From contig CAWJLS010000004.1 of the NCBI GenBank assembly GCA_963843755.1, forward strand, positions 124,001-188,000: a DNA stretch of 64,000 nucleotides. Reading direction: 5' to 3'. The position numbers were made by a program, and so were the translations under genes. Shown in pieces: positions 60,996 through 64,000 of this stretch. Source of the stretch: CAWJLS01 sp963843755 (GTDB taxonomy: Bacteria; Acidobacteriota; Thermoanaerobaculia; Multivoradales; DATKCC01). The notes beneath the pieces were generated by a model that saw only the letters and a list, made by a program, of their open reading frames with translations, had not been told where the DNA came from and searched no databases. How positions within the stretch are numbered: the stretch's first letter is position 1; the number at the start of each line of letters is the position of its first letter.

Positions 60996-63950
60996 ATGAG
61001 ACCCACTACGACATCGAGATGGACCTGCAGCCTGCTCGTCGTCGTCGCCCTGCTGGCCCTGGCGACGCCGGCCGCGGCACAGATCAAACCCGGAATCGGC
61101 GATCCCTACGCCCCGAAGGTGATGGCCAAGGGCAAGGGCTGGAAGCTGCTGGAGACCTACGACCCGACCCTGGGGGAGAAGCAGGAAGGGACCCTGGTCT
61201 GGATGGTCATGGGGGCCGGCATCGCCAACCTGCCGGTCTCCCAGTTCCAGCGCGACGCCCTCGAAGAGTCGATGGCCGGCCTGGCCGACGCCGACAGCTC
61301 CGAGGTCTTCTTCGTGAGCTACGACGGCCTGAACCAGCTCGAGGACGGCACGCTGGGCCCGGACCCGAACGACGACGGCGCGACCCGCGCCCACTGCGGC
61401 TGGCGGACCAGGACCAAGGACAAGAACTACAACTTCTCCGACTACTCGCACTCGAGCATGTTCACCCTCGGCAGCGTGAACGGGACCTACTCGGTCAACG
61501 TCCCGCTCTCCGGCCAGGCCAACCTCCACTTCGAGTACGAGGAGTGGCGGCCGAACCTCCTCTTCTTCTGCGGGCCGCCGCTCTGGTGGCGGTTCAAGAT
61601 GGCGCACGTCGACGGCAACGTCGCGGTCAGCGGCGACGGCGATCTCTCCGCCTCCGCGTCGATCGGCGACAGCTACTCGAAGGAGTGGCTGCTGTTCGAT
61701 CCGACGCTGGGCGAGTTCACCTTCTACGTCGGCGTCATCCCGGTGCGGGTCAAGGTGACCTTGCCGACCTACGTCGGCGCATCGCTGACCTGGAAGCTGA
61801 CCGCCACCGTCGGCGTCGACGCGGACTTCGGCGCCTCCGGCACCTTCAACTACGACTGCACGAAGAACGGCTGTACCGGTACCAACACCTTCACCGACAA
61901 CTTCGACCTCGACGACGCCACCGCCAGCCTGGAGGCGGAGGTCGATGCCGAGCTCAACGCCCGGGTGATGGCCCGGGTCGCGCTCTACGACGACGACGTC
62001 GCCTACGTCGAAGCCGGCGTCAAGGGCCTGCTCACCGGCGAGCTGTGGGCCTACTACGGCAACACCTGCGGCGACGCCGACGGCGACGGGCACAACGAGA
62101 CGGTCAAAGCGCTGGCGGTCGATCTCGGCTGGGGCTACGACATCGTCTACGGCATCGGAGGCTTCTTCCTGTCGGATCGCACCTGGACCCACATGGGGCC
62201 GCGCTATCCCCTCGGCTGGTACGACCTCCTCGGCCCGGGCGGATCGACGGCGCTCTCGCCGATGCTGCTCGGCCCGGACACGGTCACCCAGGGCACGGGC
62301 GGGCACTACACGGTCAAGATGCGGCCCTGCTACCACTACCCGGACCAGGTGAACTTCACCATCACGCCGGGGACCTGGAACGGTGACAAGTTCATCCCCA
62401 TGCCGAAGTCGAGCAACGCGAGCGAGAACAGCAGCCAGGTCTCGCGCGGCTTCAACTCGGTCGGTACTCCGACCTTGGTGGTGACCAACACCACGGACGG
62501 CGACGGCCGCGACATCAACGTGTCGTACGCGCGCACCATCAGCGTCGTCCCCGCCTGCACCGACCACACCCCGCCGACGGTCTCGGTGACCTCGCCGGCC
62601 TCCGGCCAGCGGATCTGGGGCAACGCGACCCTGGCCGCCGACGCGGCGGACAACACCGGCGTGACCCGGGTCGACTTCAAGATCAACGGCGCCACCCAGT
62701 GCAGCGACACCACGGCGCCGTTCAGTTGCGCGGCCAACGTCGACGGCTACGCGACCGGTGAGTACACCGTCACGGCCGTCGCCCACGACACCTGCGACAA
62801 CACCACGACCTCGGCGCCGGTCACCGCCCGCATCGTGAGCAACCCGGAGCTGTTCCTCGAGGAGCCGGCGGCGGGCCAGACGGTGTCCGGGAGCTCGGTG
62901 CAGGTGCGTGGTTGGGCGACGGACCCGAACGGCATCGGCTCGGTGACCGTGACCATCGACGGCCAGACCACCCTGCCGGTGACCTACGGCACGCCGCGTG
63001 CGGACGTCTGCTCGGCGGTGCCGGTCGGCGACCCGAGCTGCCCGAACGTCGGCTTCGTCACGACCCTGGACTCGACCCTGTTCGGCCCCGGTGCCCACTC
63101 GATCGAGGTCGTCGCCCGGGATACGCAGAACAAGACGACCACCGTCGACCGGTCGTTCAACGTCGACAATCCGACGGTCGCCTGCACACCGGACGCGACG
63201 ACGCTCTGCCTGCGCAACAACCGCTTCAAGGTCCAGGCGCAGTACGTCAACGGCGGCGGCTTCGGCGCGGCGCGCGCGGTTCCCTACTCGGACCTGAGCG
63301 GGTTCTTCTGGTTCTTCGGCGCGACCAACATCGAGGCCGAGGTGAAGGTCATCGGGCCGGCGAACGGCTACTACTGGGTGTTCACCGGCGCCGCGACGGA
63401 CCGGGAGTTCACCCTGGCGGTGACCGACACCCAGACCGGCGCGGTGCAGACCTACGTCAAGCCGGCCGGGTCGTTCTGCGGCACGCCGGACAGCCAGGCC
63501 TTCCCGGACGGCGGGGCCTTCGCGTTCCCGGGTGGCGGCTCGGTGATGAGCTTCAGCGACCCGGCGACCTTCGACGAGGTGGGCAAGGTCAGCCTGATCG
63601 ACCCGAACCAGTCGCTGACCAACTGCACGCCCTCGTCGACGGCGGTCTGCCTCCAGGCCGATCGCTTCAAGGTCGAGGTGCTGCGCGGCGGCGTGCCCCA
63701 GGCGGGGAACGAGCTGACCTCCGAGACCGGGACCTTCTGGTTCTTCGGCTCGAGCAACCAGGAGGTGTTCGTCAAGGTGCTCGACGGCACCGGCTACAAC
63801 GGCCACTACTGGGTCTTCTACGGTGCGACGTCGAACGTCGACTACACCGTCCGGGTGACCGACACCGAGAGCGGCCAGGTGGTGACCTACGACAACCCGT
63901 CAGGGAACTACTGCGGCAACGGCGACATCGGCGCCTTCCCGGGATCTTGA
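60996..63950 (+). CDS. Large secreted protein with Ig-like domains and duplicated C-terminal module
   Basis: 984 residues from an ATG with AAGGAGGCGCA in front. Signal peptide (SLLVVVALLALATPAAA). The first half (to about 500) is of unknown type and Cys-poor. Then come Ig-like domains (TPPTVSVTSPASGQRIWGNA, FLEEPAAGQTVSGSSVQVRG). The C-terminal 250 residues hold two copies of a module: CTPDATTLCLRNNRFKVQAQ ... GFFWFFGATNIEAEVKVIG ... YYWVFTGAATDREFTLAVTD and CTPSSTAVCLQADRFKVEVL ... TFWFFGSSNQEVFVKVLDG ... HYWVFYGATSNVDYTVRVTD. Such modules are frequent in secreted proteins of Acidobacteriota. Probably a surface or extracellular protein; no enzyme motif is seen. Confidence 0.85.
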   Translation: MRPTTTSRWTCSLLVVVALLALATPAAAQIKPGIGDPYAPKVMAKGKGWKLLETYDPTLGEKQEGTLVWMVMGAGIANLPVSQFQRDALEESMAGLADADSSEVFFVSYDGLNQLEDGTLGPDPNDDGATRAHCGWRTRTKDKNYNFSDYSHSSMFTLGSVNGTYSVNVPLSGQANLHFEYEEWRPNLLFFCGPPLWWRFKMAHVDGNVAVSGDGDLSASASIGDSYSKEWLLFDPTLGEFTFYVGVIPVRVKVTLPTYVGASLTWKLTATVGVDADFGASGTFNYDCTKNGCTGTNTFTDNFDLDDATASLEAEVDAELNARVMARVALYDDDVAYVEAGVKGLLTGELWAYYGNTCGDADGDGHNETVKALAVDLGWGYDIVYGIGGFFLSDRTWTHMGPRYPLGWYDLLGPGGSTALSPMLLGPDTVTQGTGGHYTVKMRPCYHYPDQVNFTITPGTWNGDKFIPMPKSSNASENSSQVSRGFNSVGTPTLVVTNTTDGDGRDINVSYARTISVVPACTDHTPPTVSVTSPASGQRIWGNATLAADAADNTGVTRVDFKINGATQCSDTTAPFSCAANVDGYATGEYTVTAVAHDTCDNTTTSAPVTARIVSNPELFLEEPAAGQTVSGSSVQVRGWATDPNGIGSVTVTIDGQTTLPVTYGTPRADVCSAVPVGDPSCPNVGFVTTLDSTLFGPGAHSIEVVARDTQNKTTTVDRSFNVDNPTVACTPDATTLCLRNNRFKVQAQYVNGGGFGAARAVPYSDLSGFFWFFGATNIEAEVKVIGPANGYYWVFTGAATDREFTLAVTDTQTGAVQTYVKPAGSFCGTPDSQAFPDGGAFAFPGGGSVMSFSDPATFDEVGKVSLIDPNQSLTNCTPSSTAVCLQADRFKVEVLRGGVPQAGNELTSETGTFWFFGSSNQEVFVKVLDGTGYNGHYWVFYGATSNVDYTVRVTDTESGQVVTYDNPSGNYCGNGDIGAFPGS

Positions 63951-63971
63951 TGGGCCCTGACGACTCCTGAC

Positions 63972-63990
63972 GGATCGTTTCGACCGATCC
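63972..63990 (+). terminator. Possible hairpin after the secreted protein gene
   Basis: GGATCG and CGATCC form a 6-bp stem around a 7-base loop, 22 bases after the stop. There is no T-tract, so termination strength is doubtful. Confidence 0.3.
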
Positions 63991-64000
63991 TCTCGGCGCG

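Noticed and set aside
60822..63806. A 994-codon open frame on the minus strand
   Set aside because: Opposite the secreted Ig-like protein, with Val/Gly/Arg-biased mirror composition; the plus-strand gene has a ribosome site and signal peptide.
1..64000. tRNA, rRNA, insertion sequences or prophage genes
   Set aside because: None seen; no transposase, integrase or tRNA-like cloverleaf was recognised in the gaps, within the limits of reading by eye.

Overview
The window is very GC-rich DNA with dense genes, short overlaps (ATGA or GTGA junctions) and few gaps. Several families point to Acidobacteriota, probably a Thermoanaerobaculia-like lineage: a TIGR03436-type VWFA protein, a TIGR02999-type sigma factor beside a TPR Ser/Thr kinase, a PEGA-domain kinase, and secreted proteins ending in repeated 'FFWFF...YYWVF' modules. 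This placement is an inference from gene content; there is no rRNA or other phylogenetic marker in the window.

Layout. 1-6.2 kb: OmpR-type regulator (cut by the window edge), hybrid histidine kinase, FadL-like outer-membrane protein and a PEGA/Ser-Thr kinase. 6.2-9.7 kb (minus): ECF sigma factor, zinc-finger anti-sigma factor with HEAT-like repeats, and two DUF4097 proteins. 10-15.2 kb (minus): MacA-like adaptor and FtsX/MacB-type permease with no ATPase, a TonB-C lipoprotein, an unknown secreted protein and a C39-like protease lipoprotein. 15.4-18.3 kb: a second two-component pair. 18.3-22.2 kb (minus): a heavily frameshifted Hen1-Pnkp RNA-repair operon. 22.4-26 kb (minus): CPBP protease and a fused CcsBA cytochrome c synthase.

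26.3-38.9 kb (plus) is the most interesting block. A perfect CRP-type palindrome (TGTGA-N6-TCACA) precedes a six-heme cytochrome that closely resembles Geobacter OmcS, the subunit of extracellular cytochrome nanowires. Strong hairpins follow it. Then comes a tightly packed operon: large outer-membrane beta-barrel, two CsgG/GNA1162-like proteins, a double-parvulin prolyl isomerase, a 26-heme and a 16-heme doubled-CXXCH protein, and two NHL beta-propellers. With CcsBA divergently upstream, this looks like a complete set for making, exporting and wiring an extracellular cytochrome filament (48 heme motifs in three proteins).

39-43.7 kb (minus): VWFA protein, then a two-gene island of visibly lower GC (large carboxypeptidase-regulatory-like protein and a small Cys-rich secreted protein). 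43.9-55.1 kb: complete type I-C CRISPR-Cas (cas3-cas5c-cas8c-cas7c-cas4-cas1-cas2, minus strand), a DUF4160/DUF2442 pair, and a 35-repeat array whose decayed repeat lies at the cas3-proximal end, so its leader lies at the far side. 55.3-64 kb: secreted protein, TPR Ser/Thr kinase plus partner sigma factor, an 11-bp tandem repeat, and a large secreted Ig-like protein.

A theme across the window is short in-frame tandem repeats (9 or 12 bp units) placed in linkers or tails of signalling proteins and even in cas1.
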